A DNA stretch of 64,000 nt from Serinus canaria (taxonomy: Eukaryota; Chordata; Aves; Passeriformes; Fringillidae): the NCBI RefSeq assembly GCF_022539315.1, contig NC_066342.1, positions 17,377,346-17,441,345 of the forward strand, given 5' to 3'. Position 1 is the first letter of the stretch. The number at the start of each line of letters is the position of its first letter. A program made the position numbers and the translations under genes. This document shows positions 36,430 through 46,960 of the stretch, piece by piece. The notes under the pieces are model-generated. The model did no database searches. It worked only from the letters and a program-made list of their open reading frames with translations, and was not told the origin of the DNA.

Positions 36430-37400
36430 TTTCCAGGGCCCCACTATCATTAGGAGATGCCCCTCCAGGTGCTATAATTTTGGACAGTACTGAAGCAAGG
36501 CACTTGGCATCTCTGTTGAGTGAGGTGGGTATCGACCAGGAGATTGCGAGGAGGGTCGAATGTCTCAACCTCTGGATGCCACTTTTAGCAAGTGTGAACA
36601 AGAGATACTTTTGCCCAGAAGATCTCCAGCTGCAGCAAGGCCCTTCGAAGACCATGGAGCAAGGAATCTAAAGCTTGTGAGAACTGGCTGTGATACAGAT
36701 CCTTTTCTCAAATGATGACCAAACCACTAAGAGTCTAGACACCTGGTGAAATGTACAACACTGATGTGGCTCAAACTGGCATGACTCAGGACCCAAGCAT
36801 ATGCCCAATTCCTAGTGTCACTTCAGTGGAATGAAGAAAATGAGAGGGCAAGCGCTATGACAAGAAGGCTCTGGACATATGAAGATACTGTCAATGCCCC
36901 TACACAAGCCCAAGTCCTGGCCGTAAAAACAGACTTGACCGAGTGTATGCGGAAATTGGGAGAATTGAAGAGACTCATCAGAATCTCAGAAAGGAGCTTA
37001 AAGAGAGCATTTTCAAAGTTTCTTCAGTATAGACCAGAGCCCCTGCTATCAGAAGCAGACATCCCCTGGCATGGGTACACCCCACAAGCTGACCTGTGGT
37101 TCTTCCTGTGTAAGCATGGGGAAGACATGAGAAGATGTGATGAAAAATCCACTTCTGTCCTGGCAGCATGGGTGGGTAAGCTAAAAGAAGAAACTACTAA
37201 CAGAGGGAGTTCTACAAGAATGTAGTACCAGTTTCCCATGACCGAGCTCTCAGGCATAACAGAAGGGAGGATGACATGTCTGATCCCCTTGAAGGGACCT
37301 CCATAATGTATACACAGGGAGGAAACAATAGCCAGAAATAGAGGGGCCCTGCCTCTAATCAGGTAGAGGCCAGGGAAAATCTGGTCTCTTGGACTATATG
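36430..37400 (+). pseudogene. ERVL-like gag remnant
   Basis: Two + frames survive. The first, 36,480-36,671 (63 codons), contains a CLNLWMPLLASV / YFCPEDLQ region. The second, 36,815-37,225 (136 codons), contains a helical, charged segment, then DIPWHGYTP and LWFFLCKHGEDM. They are in different frames, with stops between them. By position they precede a DTG-type protease, so I read them as Gag of a spuma-like (class III, ERVL) element. The N-terminal part and the 5' LTR are not visible, perhaps displaced by the LTRs to the left. Confidence 0.7.
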
Positions 37401-37732
37401 GATCCAATGGCCTGGCACATCAGAACGACAAAAATACAAGGCTTTGTTTGACACTGGCACACAATGTACTCTGATACCATCAGGACATGTGGGGGTAGAA
37501 CCTGTTTCCATTGCTGGGGTGACAGGGGAGGTCTCAGCAGTTGACTCTGTTGGAAACTGAAGTGAGCTTGACCAGGGAGGAGTGGAAGAAATGCCCCATT
37601 GTGACTGGTCCAGCGGCCCCTTGTATTCTCGGTATAGATTATCTCAGGATTTCAAAGACCCAAAAAGACATTGGTGGGCTTTTGGGATAGCTGCTGTGGA
37701 GATAGAAGATATTAGACAATTGAACACCCTGC
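37400..37732 (+). pseudogene. ERVL-like protease region
   Basis: A frame reading LFDTGTQCTLIPSG (about 37,445) carries the DTGT aspartic-protease active-site motif of retroviral proteases. The domain is followed by stops and then by an LTR insertion at about 37,733. It is non-functional because its reading frame is broken. Confidence 0.72.
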
Positions 37733-38215
37733 CTGTTGCAGTAATAAAGCAGACGGGACTCAGTTTCTTCATGCAGGAAAGCCAAATCTTTATTCACAAA
37801 GCTCATATTTGTAGGAAATATCAGAAGGCACTGTGTTAGACCTAACTGACTAACAATACAGTGACAGTTTATTGGTCTGTAAATGGCTAGTGTGTACGTC
37901 TGTCAAATCTCTCTATTCTTGGTTAGTTTACATATTTTGTTCTCTGAGTCCCATGGGACAGATTTCTGGTTTATTACAGGTGCAAACAGTTTTCTTATCA
38001 GAATAGCTTGTTGTGCTAACTGCTTTCATTCTTATGATTTTTCACATGGGAAGTTAGCTAGCTGCACTTAGCTAGAGTAGCAGGGCCTAAACCATATTTT
38101 ATAAGGCCTTTCTTTTATAATATCTTTACCTGTATGCAACACTTGCCTGGTCTTTCAGAGGACCTTTCTTCAGTGGGACTGCTGACAGTTGAAGAGCAAT
38201 AGTCACCGATCGCCA
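37733..38215 (-). mobile_element. LTR inserted in ERVL pro-pol
   Basis: The left tip is TGTTGCAGTAATAAAGC. TTTATTCACA, the complement of TGTGAATAAA, follows within 60 bp, giving minus orientation. ERVL coding homology stops at the left edge and resumes at about 38,216. Boundaries are approximate and no matching duplication was identified. Confidence 0.65.
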
Positions 38216-38660
38216 CCACAACACTACATTGATGGCAATACCACAAAAACTGAGACTCTATGATTCTCATCCATGAGATGATCCATTAATTGGAAGCCCA
38301 GCGAATGGTCAGCAAGACTCACTCACCCTTCAATAGCTTTATATGGCCAGTGTCTAAGTCTAATGGAGAGTGGAGACTGACAGTGGACTATTGTGGCCTG
38401 AATAAAATCACACCATCACTGAGTGCTGCCATGCTGGACATGCTGGAACTTCAGTACGAACTGGAGTCCAAGGCAGAAAAATGGTGCCACCATCAAGATT
38501 GCTAATGTTTTTTTCTCCATTCCTTTAGCAGTAGAGTGCAACCCACAATTTGCTTTCACCTGGAGGAGCGTGCAGTACACCTGGAACCGATTCTCCCAGG
38601 GGTGAAAGCACAGTCCCACCATTTGCCACGGACTGATCCATGTAGCAGCATGGTAAATTG
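38216..38660 (+). pseudogene. ERVL-like reverse transcriptase, N-terminal part
   Basis: Frames around 38,310-38,500 and 38,423-38,605 read SPFNSFIWPVSKSNGEWR, then VDYCGLNKIT, then FFSIPLA and FAFTW, the fingers/palm start of a retroviral RT. Stops and a frame change disable it. Homology ends where the ERV2 LTR begins at 38,666. The YIDD block expected next is found about 17 kb away at 55,969, so ERV2 and everything nested in it probably sits inside one ERVL copy. Confidence 0.75.
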
Positions 38661-38665
38661 GATAG

Positions 38666-39008
38666 TGTTTTGCTGCTACCTTCCCAAAAGCATCTTCTGA
38701 GAAAGCCGCTCAGGCAAGCACAGAGAGTCACTCAATCCACACTCACACCACAGATAGGTCAGCGAAAAAAGACGGAAAGGGTCTCTTGTTTAGAGTTCCA
38801 GCGAAGTTTATTTGAGTCACGCTGAAGAAGTCCAGGAAGGAAAAGACAAGCAAACAGTGTAGTGCCCTGGGTTAAATATGGCGTCAGGGGCCAATGGTCT
38901 GTGGGCACAGGGGCAGTACAAGGTAAAAGCAAAGGGCAATGACCTATAGGGAAAGAGCAGATTAACATAGTGCTGCAGAGCACCATGGGAGAAGCTCCTT
39001 TCATCTCA
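38666..39008 (-). mobile_element. ERV2 3' LTR
   Basis: Follows the env stop. On the minus strand it appears to start TGAGATGAAAGG, has AATAAA (38,807-38,812) and ends in GCAGCAAAACA. The upstream end overlaps the env stop codon and is approximate. The neighbouring ERVL sequence contains GTAGCAGCA, which with the LTR tip forms a chance inverted repeat. Confidence 0.7.
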
Positions 39009-39224
39009 CCCTAAGCATGAGGCTTTTTTCGAAACCTGTGGTAAATTCTTCAAGGGCACTACCCTAGAAGTTCCCCTAATAGGCTCAAAGGCCTCCACAA
39101 CTCTCCTGTTTTGTTTTATGGAAAAAACTTCTCCAATGGATTTCTGTAGACACTTAACTAAACACAAAAACATAAGTAAAACAATAAAAATGATGATTAC
39201 AACCCACAAAATCCCTTTAAACAA
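39006..39224 (-). pseudogene. ERV2 Env transmembrane anchor and cytoplasmic tail
   Basis: A 72-codon frame begins FKGILWVVIIIFIVLLMFLCL, a clear membrane-spanning segment, followed by a basic KCLQKS-type tail. It continues the TM ectodomain frame at 39,217-39,822 but in another phase, so one frameshift at about 39,220 separates ectodomain from anchor. Confidence 0.8.
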
Positions 39225-39822
39225 AAGATGAAAGCCATCCTTTTAACCCCCATTGTCCAAAAAGTTTGTTGATCCAGTCTGAATTAATTTCCACCTTTAC
39301 TTGCTCCTTTACCTTCTGGATGTTTGCATGGATAGATTCTGAGTGCAAATACAGGTTGAAGCAGCACATCCCTTCAAAGTCTTGGCAGCCATGTCCATGG
39401 GCAAGCAGTAAAAAGTCTATTGCCGCTCGGTTTTTTAGTGACGCGTGCCTGGTAGTTTCAGTGTCACTAAGTAGGTCACTGAGTGCAGCAGAGGTGGCGA
39501 TGGCCTGCTTACTAAGCCAACGCCCCAGGAGAGAAAGCTCAACGAGAGCCTTAGCTGCGGCCACCCAAGGTAAAAATAGTGAGGCCATGACTCTCATTCC
39601 TTTTTTCCAATTAGTAACTTGGCTGCCACAATTTTCATCAAATTCAGTATATGATCTCTTTTGGCATGCCAATTTTCTTTTTTTATTCGAATTTTGAAGT
39701 ACAGTTATGTTTGGGGTGAGGGTAGTAAGCTGGCCAAGGCTACAAGGAGACCTTTGGAGGCATGAGGGGATCCCGGCCCATACCTGGTCTCCACAGATAA
39801 GAAACACTCCCTGGGGCAACAC
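39217..39822 (-). pseudogene. ERV2 Env, SU end and TM ectodomain
   Basis: A 201-codon open frame. The N-terminal part ends the surface subunit (LPQGVFLICGD). A KRS basic site near residue 56 could mark SU/TM cleavage. The TM part has heptad-like helices (LGRWLSKQAIATSAALSDL), the LKNRAAIDFLLLAHGHGC region, and a C-x6-CC motif (CQDFEGMCC) characteristic of gamma- and alpharetroviral envelopes. Retroviral TM proteins drive membrane fusion. Here the frame breaks before the membrane anchor and the SU part is disrupted, so the envelope is not intact. It is the best-preserved retroviral frame in ERV2. Confidence 0.85.
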
Positions 39823-39951
39823 CTTGGGATGGAGTGAGGATGAAGAAAGTGTATGACTGGTGTAATTGCATCAATTTGGAGGATTATAAATCTTGTTTTT
39901 CTATGGGTGGACCTAATAAGGTCAAGGCAGGTCAAGTGTTGGCTAGGATGT

Positions 39952-40380
39952 CTATAATAAAATTGTATGCAATATACAGCTATAGTAAAATTGTATGCAA
40001 TATACAGCTCTGGAGGACCCCAACAAATCTAATTCCTGGGGTTCCTCTGGTGCCTGTGGCAGAATTTTGGTCCACTCGTCCCAGGTGTCTTCCAGATTGG
40101 ATTTCTTACTGATATACAGGTATTCATTTGCTGCTAAAGGAATCCTTACCAGGCATGTCGACAGAGGGTTGTCTAGGCTGCCCATGGACAGGCATAGATT
40201 GTCTTGTAAAATCTTGGCCAGTGTGACCCAGACGTTCTGATTGGGCTGAGGGGTGATCCATGCACCAGCTGATGGAAAGGTGAGTAGCATCCAAAACCTT
40301 ATACGGAGCAGTTGGAGATTCCCTGACGCTGAAGACATGGCAAGAGACTTAGGGATGACGAGTTGATCTGTGAGATTAAA
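39952..40380 (-). pseudogene. ERV2 Env surface-subunit fragment
   Basis: A 128-codon frame (40,338-39,952) includes AWITPQPNQNVWVTLAK and CLSMGSLDNPLSTCLV, the conserved SU region near the N terminus. It ends at a 28-bp tandem duplication (39,952-39,979 and 39,980-40,007, one mismatch) that disrupts the reading frame before the next env segment. Confidence 0.78.
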
Positions 40381-40581
40381 AAGAGTTTTTAGACTCGTAT
40401 AACTTTAACAGCCTCTCATATCTTCTCATTTCATTGTTTCAGTATATACTGAGTAGAAGGGGGTGTGGAAAGAAAGAGGGAATAACAGTATAACTAACTA
40501 AAAAAGAGCTAGCAGCACAACAATTTAAAAAGAGGCAAGAGTGCAACACAATCTGTCAATAAAACCTACTGAAGAATCTCA

Positions 40582-40835
40582 TCATTTCAGTAGGTGGAGC
40601 AGTGGAGGGTCATCTTCTTTTTGATGAATATCTGTGTTTTCTTTTCTTTTCTTGCTTCTCCTCCATGCCACCCAAGCCTGGTGTCTTTGCTCTCTTTGAG
40701 GTTCTGGGGTAATGTCTCTGGGTGCTGCATTTGGCAGTTCGATGGATGGCTTGATATTCTTGCCTGGAATCCACTTTGGGCCATATCCTGTAGACACGCA
40801 AGCATCGCCTCTACCCCTGGTTATTAATGGAAAGG
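40582..40835 (-). pseudogene. ERV2 integrase C terminus
   Basis: Entering from the ERV1 edge, the minus strand reads PLITRGRGDACVS, then GPKWIPGKNIKPSIELP, and ends in a basic KKRKENTD tail at a stop at 40,582. This is the C-terminal DNA-binding domain of retroviral integrase. It continues the protein cut at 50,301 by ERV1. Confidence 0.85.
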
Positions 40836-41465
40836 TGTGGGAACTCAGCACATCACTCCTGATGTCCAGAGCTACCGAGAGAACCCTTGTGGGGGCTCGG
40901 GAGTCTTGGAATGTTGCCAGAAGCACTTGGTGGCTTGATTTTGATCCATCTAGGGATGTGCCACCGATGTATGAAGAGATGAAACCTGTGAGAATCACTC
41001 AGGTGTGAATAGTGAAGAGAAGACATAATTATGGGGTGAAACACAGATTTTGAGGTTTTGGTACAGGGGCGTTATGGAGACAAGATGGAGGAATCAGGGC
41101 GTGTCACCAGGCTCTTCTTTCTTCTTCTTGTCGTCCATCTTCTTTGGTGATGTTGGCACTTGTCGATTGGTCTGGGGTGAAGGTGCACTTGGTGACGAGG
41201 GTGATAGGTATTGGGAATGAAGAGTAAATATGATATACGTAATTTTTGCTATAAAAGACGCGACTGCCTTGGCGGCGGTCAGAGTGCCTTTGGCTGCCAT
41301 GCTGGTCAGATCCAGGTCGGGCAGAGAAAGAACTTTGTAGATAAGAAACAATAAACAGTTCTGAAGACCAAAAAACCTAGAATCCAGACTCATCTTTTGA
41401 GGCCCAGCGTGCAAAGAACCATCCTACGCGTGTGTGGGAGCAGAGACAGACAGCCGAACCCCATA
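40836..41465 (+). mobile_element. ERV1 5' LTR
   Basis: 630 bp, TGTGGGAAC to CCCCATA. TATAAAAG at 41,250-41,257 and AATAAA at 41,350-41,355 mark the promoter and the poly(A) signal. A 48-residue U3 frame occupies 40,862-41,008. The LTR contains many GG dinucleotides, unlike the internal pol region. Confidence 0.95.
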
Positions 41466-41467
41466 CC

Positions 41468-41485
41468 TGGCGTCCCTGGGTGGGC
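41468..41485 (+). promoter_or_regulatory. ERV1 primer-binding site, tRNA-Asn
   Basis: TGGCGTCCCTGGGTGGGC lies 2 nt after the LTR. It is the exact complement of the 3' 18 nt (with CCA) of vertebrate tRNA-Asn(GTT), as I recall that tRNA. It would prime minus-strand cDNA synthesis. Confidence 0.85.
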
Positions 41486-41769
41486 CACGAAGGTGGGCTG
41501 CAAGGACTGCGCTGCAAGGGCTGCAAGGGCAGTGTCCAAGGGAGCAGCCTCCCTGGTGGGCAGCTCCCAGAGCTGGACTGGTTACCAAGAGACCACTGAT
41601 TACTCCTTGGGAAAGCAGCCAGAGGGATCCAAAGAAGCAGCAGCCAAAAAGGACATTGCACTCCGCTTCTGCTGAAGGAGACTCCTACCAAAACAGCTCG
41701 GATCGAGATTGGAAAGGCACCTCCAAACCCATTTCCTGTGACCTGCTGGACAGAGACCGGGAGCCTTCG

Positions 41770-44560
41770 GACTTCTCTGACGACGCGAATTCAGTAAGAA
41801 AGTCAAAAAATTAAGGACATAGAGAACACATACTCCCAAGAACAAATACAGTTTCTGTCAGCTTTACAAAGCGTGGCAGAGGCAAACACAAAGGGAATTC
41901 CTAAGAGAGCTCTCAAAAATTTATTACTATAAGTGAGATTTAATAATCCACATTCAGAGACCCGTGTGTTATTTGAAGTGGGTTTCTGGCAAGAAGTTAA
42001 TAAACATATATCTTTTAGCCACAAAAGGCGATGAGAGGGCCTTGCAAAGACCATGTTAGAAGCTATCTCAGCAAAATCTCAGAAGATGGCCAAGAGATCA
42101 TTACTTGCGAATCCCACAAGAGCGAAAAGAGGGGAGCAAAGTTCAGAGCAGAGATTGGCTCTAGTCCCAGCCGGCCCTGGAGAAACAACTTCTGATAAAA
42201 GAGAGCAAAGAGCAGTTTCACTGCCTCCAGTCCCACCATCCCAAAAGTCCAAAAGACCTCCAAAATGCCCTGAAACCCCAGAAACAGCGGGGAGTTCAAG
42301 TTCCGATTCGGACACAAATACGGTCCCTATTCCTGATGATTTAAAGTTTTTGCCCAGCCAGCCTGAGGAGTCAAGATGCCCTGTAGGGGCGAACCTCCCC
42401 AGTTCGTGAAAACCAGAGGGGAAAGAGATGAGAAAAGCGGCAGAGTCAATAAGGGGGGTCGAAGGAAGACCAGAAGGGGAGGAGAGATTACTTTCTCACG
42501 GCGGGCATGACTGCGCAGCGGCAGTGGCGGCAAGCGGCAGGTGGAGCGCAGAAGCAATAGAAGACGCGAGTTTCAGTGCGGGGTTTGCGAGCGAAACACC
42601 GACAGCGGCGCCCTTAGCTGGCACAGTGCCAAAGACGCAGGCGGAGACCGAGACCTGTGAGACGTCCGAAAAGAACTCTCAAAATATAACCTCCACGTCA
42701 GACGCAGGCAGTAAGCTCAGAGCAGCTGCAGAACTCCAAGCAACACCCGTAAGTAGACATAGGAGACGCGTGATGACGTAAGACCCAAAAGTCGAGCCAC
42801 AGCAGTCTGTTCGTATCGCGCAGTGCACACAAGCACAGGTGAGGCGGAAGTTACACGCACGGGCAGCGGGAGTTAGAAACAACATCAGAAGAAGAGAGAG
42901 AGTCAGAGACAGACATAAGAAAAGAGACATCAGAAGCAGAGCGAGACAGAGACAGTGACGTCAGTCCAGAAGAGACAAGAGGCATTCCGGAACCTGCGCA
43001 TGTGCAGAGAGTGCAGAAAGAGCGCGGCCATGGGCGAGTCCGATCCCCTGTGACGTCGCAGGCGAAGAATAGCCGTGCTCGAGGTTCCACATCCCAAGGC
43101 TCCACCCCCTCTCCGATTCCGGCTTCCCCGATCCCAATCCCTGTAGTTCAGACCTCTCCAATTCCTGAAGGACGTTCACGTATTCAGTCTTCATTGAGGG
43201 CTCAGTTAAAACCTGTGCGAGCTCAGTTCCAAAAATCAAAAACGCTGCACTCAGCTGAAACAGCTGGAGCCGATCGAGTCTGTGATGTCATCACGGTCGT
43301 CCAGGCGGACGACAGCGCCACCTTGTGGGGGAAGACCACAGTGCAAGACATGCCAGATCCCGTCAGTCGTGCCACAGCGCCATCTCGTGGCAAAACAGCA
43401 ACAATGCAGCAGTTTTTCCCAACAACATACAAAAAGAAAACAACAACAAAGAAAGAAAAAGCAACACAGCAGACAGATTTTCCGTCGACTTCAGAGCTTC
43501 AAAGATTTGAAGACACGTCGCCAGAAGCAAAACTAGAAGAAGAAAAAGAAGAAGACATGATACAAATTACAGCTTCAGAAAGAACTCCAACATAGATGTT
43601 TATCATAGCAGAAGCAGCAAAAAGCGAAGAAGAAGAAGCCATGAAGATTTGAAATTCCTTTTTCAGATTTGGGGGCGAGACCGAAAACCTCAAGTCGAAA
43701 GATGTAGACCAAAGAATCACTGATGACTTCCAAGGTTCCACTGCGCATGCTGTTACCATTAGAACTTCCAGAGGAGGAGTTTCCAGAGGAAGAAGAAGAA
43801 CAACCGAAGAAGTCAATAGACTGGAAAAACATCAGAAAAAAACTGTCCAAGGAGAAGGGTTTGCTGAGAAGATCAAGAGATCTGACAATACCAGTGACGT
43901 ATGATACACAGAGTCAGAATCCAAAGTAGGAAAGGCTGGGTCACGACGTAGTCAAAAACTTAGCAAAAGCCATTCAGAACAACTGGTGACTTTATGGTAT
44001 TTCAAACAACTGCTGAAAGAGACATTCAACATGTACAAACTTACACCATATGACATCCGATGCCTTGTGTCAATAATCCTCACAGACACAAAGAATCTCA
44101 TCTGAAACAAAAGATGGAGAAGATATCTTGAAGAGCTAAAGAAGAGTTATCAAAGCAGACCAAATGCGAACCTCACTGTAGCACAGTTAGCAAAAAATCC
44201 TCCAAACTATAATCCAGCAAAAGAAGCAGTGCGACTTCCGAGGCGAGTGCTAAATGACATCAAGGAAGCGGAGCGAAGAGCGATCCTGCAGATTCCACCA
44301 GCAAGAGTTCCAGATATCCCATTCTCATGCATCAAAGTCCCACAGAACCATTTTCATCATACATAAATTGACTCTTACAAGCTATAAATCAACAAGTGAC
44401 AAACGAGCAAGTAAAGTGACCACTCATAAAAAGTTTAGCCTACGGCGGTGCCAACCCAAATTGCCAACGAGTCATCTCAGCAATGCCAGGACGGCCATCC
44501 TTAGCAGAGATGGTAGAAGCTTGCAGCAGAGTGAGAACACCTCAGCATGTTGCGTCGATT
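41770..44560 (+). pseudogene. ERV1 gag (matrix to capsid)
   Basis: A matrix-like WQEVNKHI segment lies near 41,980, then a 118-codon frame (42,053-42,409) rich in Pro/Ser/Asp, then a GC-rich spacer with a 197-codon frame (43,002-43,595). Capsid follows: LTPYDIRCL near 44,040, the major homology region around 44,331-44,375 (EPFSSYIN then a stop), and the capsid C terminus (NPNCQRVI to EMVEACSRV, 44,455-44,530), which parallels ERV2's capsid end. Gag would form the virion shell. It is broken by frameshifts and stops, one replacing the conserved Arg of the major homology region. Confidence 0.8.
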
Positions 44561-44683
44561 GTGAGAGACGAGTTGAGAGGAGAGTGGGAAGAACAAATAA
44601 AAAAACAAGTGAAAAGACATCTAGAAAAACAATCAGAAGAAAAGACGCTAAAAACGATGCTCCAATAACAGAAGAGCGAAATA

Positions 44684-45085
44684 ATGAACGAAGTTCACGC
44701 AGCCATCAAGAAAAACAATCCATCAAGAAAGCAATGTTACAGGTGTGGAGCATTTAAACACATGAAGAAGAATTATCCACAAGCAAACACACAAGTGCAA
44801 ACACCAAAGCCGCAAAAACCAATCTGCGCACAGTGCAGAAAAAGAAGACACGCTGCGAGAGAATGTTACTCCCAGACAGACGTAGATGAGAATCCTCTAC
44901 CGTGTCCAAAAAAGAAAAAGAAGAGTGCGCACAATCGCCAGCGCGCCACGACACAAGTGATAGCGATGATTCAAGAGCAGACAAGACAATTATCAGAGAA
45001 CATCAAGCAGACGCACTTAACAAAGTCCTCAGCAGATTCCCCAGCGACCCAAACCTCCTCCCACCAAGGGCACAGTGCACATTAG
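44684..45085 (+). pseudogene. ERV1 nucleocapsid
   Basis: A 133-codon frame holds two zinc knuckles. The first (44,735-44,776) is C-x2-C-x4-H but has Asn instead of the last Cys. The second (44,825-44,866), CAQCRKRRHAAREC, keeps all four ligands. In both, the usual glycine before His is replaced by Lys or Arg, as G-to-A changes would do. A lysine-rich tail follows. Confidence 0.85.
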
Positions 45086-45418
45086 CAGCTTCCAAATTAG
45101 TATGTTTCTTAGACGAGAGTCACGCAGAAATACCCACAGGTGTCTGCAGAGATTCACACAAAAAGCAAGATTTCTTAATAGTAGAACTAGACAGAAGTAG
45201 TACCCTTAGACTCATTGTTTATCCGTCTGTTGTCTCAGCAGACAAAAACACAGAACTGACAGTTTTGGCAAAAGCTCTCCATCCACCATTGATCGTGGAA
45301 GAAAACACCCAAGTCGCAAGGGCTTTTGCCTTGCCACCACACACCATCGAACAAGTCATGTCAATCTTAAACGAAGAAGAGTTTCCTCTGAAAGAGCATG
45401 TTGAGATACATGCCACAT
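45080..45418 (+). pseudogene. ERV1 dUTPase-like domain
   Basis: The frame 44,902-45,420 shows EIPTGV, FLIVELDRSS, LIVYPSVVSADKNTEL and a VARAFALPP end. This is the trimeric dUTPase pattern, in the place where betaretroviruses carry it (between nucleocapsid and protease). The DADYTGE-like active-site motif is altered (SADKNTE), so activity is unlikely. dUTPase limits uracil in viral DNA. Confidence 0.72.
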
Positions 45419-45421
45419 AAA

Positions 45422-45720
45422 TAAAGCACATAAGCCGAGATCGACCCATGCTCACTTGTCAATTGACTTGTAGAGACAGAACAATAGAAGTCAAAAGAAT
45501 GTTAGACGCTGGGGCAGATGTCACAGTAATATCCTACATCTTTTAGCCCCGTGATTAGAGCTTGATTGCGCCCTTGAGAACTCTCTCAAGCATAGGGGGA
45601 GCTTCTCTTTGTCTGCAGAGTGAGAATTCCATCGTTGTCACAGGACCAAAGAACAAGACGGCGATCATTCGTCCTTTTGTTGTGCAAAAGCCAATCACTG
45701 TTTGAAGAAGAGATCTTTTG
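45422..45720 (+). pseudogene. ERV1 protease
   Basis: RPMLTCQLTC and then DAGADVTVIS (active-site block at 45,505-45,519) identify the aspartic protease. Two TAG stops (45,544-45,546 and 45,556-45,558) fall where ERV2 has the tryptophans of its EWPQGW segment. Confidence 0.88.
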
Positions 45721-45789
45721 ACACAATAGAGCACAAAGATCGAAGTAGATTTTTAGTCAGAGTCACTGCAGCACTCGCCACACTGAAAC

Positions 45790-46960
45790 TGATGTAGAGA
45801 ACAGCTGATCCAGTTTGAGTAGATCAGTAGCCCCTTGAGTGAGAAAAGTTGAGTGCGCTGAGAAACTTGGTCCAAGAACATATGCAGAAGGGACACATCA
45901 AGCCAACAAACAACCCTTAGAATTCTCCAGTGTTCATCATCAAAAAGAAATTATCAAGTAAATAGAAGCTGTTGCACGATCTCAAGAAAATCAATGAAAT
46001 CATCGAAGACATAAGACCTCTTCAGTTAAGACTTCCATCAATTTTGATGATTCCCAAAGATTAGCCGCTTGTAGTCATTGACCTCAAAAACTGCTTCTTC
46101 AGCATTCCACTCCATCCAGATGACGCAAAGAGACTTGCCTTTTCTGTTCCAAGCGTCAACAAAGAAACACCTCTGCAGCGATACCATTAAATACAATTTG
46201 TCAATAGTAGGTAGCACAAGCTTTGTCACCAGAGCAGAAGAAATTCCTGAAAGTGAAAATCGTTCATTATATAGATAATTTGCTCATTGCAGTGTCAACA
46301 CAACAAAAACTGCAAAAAGCTCGTGAGTGCATAATTGCAAAAGTACAGAAAACGAGTCTAGAAATCAGTGTTTCAAAGATCCAAAAAATCGCACCTTAGA
46401 AATATCTAGAGTAAAAGATCTCAAAGAAAACAACAAAACCTCAAAAGATAAAAATCAGCACGAGAGTCAACAATCTACACGATTTACAACAACTTCTAAG
46501 AGAAATCAACTAAATGAGACCAAGTCTAAAAATCACAAACAGCGACGTTCCAGCGTTGCTTGATCTCTTGAGAAGAGACACAAACATTCGATCTCCCAAG
46601 ACACTCATCCGAGAGGCAAAGAAAGAGTTAGAGAAAATCACAAATGCCATTCGAAAGAGACAAACACATCGATTCGTTGAATCGTTGCCTTTTGAGTTAG
46701 CGGTGCTGAAAAAGAAGACACAGTTCCACAGTTGGATCTTCCAATAAGATCCATTGCAGAAAGACTCTTTGATAATCATAGAATAGATTTTTCTACCGTA
46801 CAAGCCTTCAGAAACGATCCTCACAGATTTAGAAATGGCAGCACAGATCATCATGAAAAAAAGAACAAAGTTACTGACAATGGCACGAAAAGAATTTTCA
46901 ATCATACATCTACCTCTAAAGAAAAATTACTTTGAGTAGGCGATGCAGAAATTGAAAGAC
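45790..46960 (+). pseudogene. ERV1 reverse transcriptase
   Basis: The N-terminal RT is clear: VDQ, GHIKP, NSPVF, HDLKKIN, then LVVIDLKNCFFSIPLHPDD. Stops at 45,816, 45,828, 45,918, 45,963 and 46,062 each sit at a tryptophan position: the first four where the aligned ERV2 segment reads Trp, the last at the conserved Trp-Pro before the LVVIDL block. The catalytic box at 46,268-46,279 reads YIDN rather than Y-x-DD, and the D of LKDC is N. A frameshift separates the two halves. It can make no cDNA. Confidence 0.9.

Noticed and set aside
38641..38674. GTAGCAGCA...TGCTGCTAC inverted repeat as a regulatory hairpin
   Set aside because: One arm is ERVL coding sequence and the other is the ERV2 LTR tip, so it is an accidental junction product.
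41468..41485. tRNA-Asn gene
   Set aside because: Only the 18-nt complement of the tRNA 3' end is present, next to an LTR. It is a primer-binding site.
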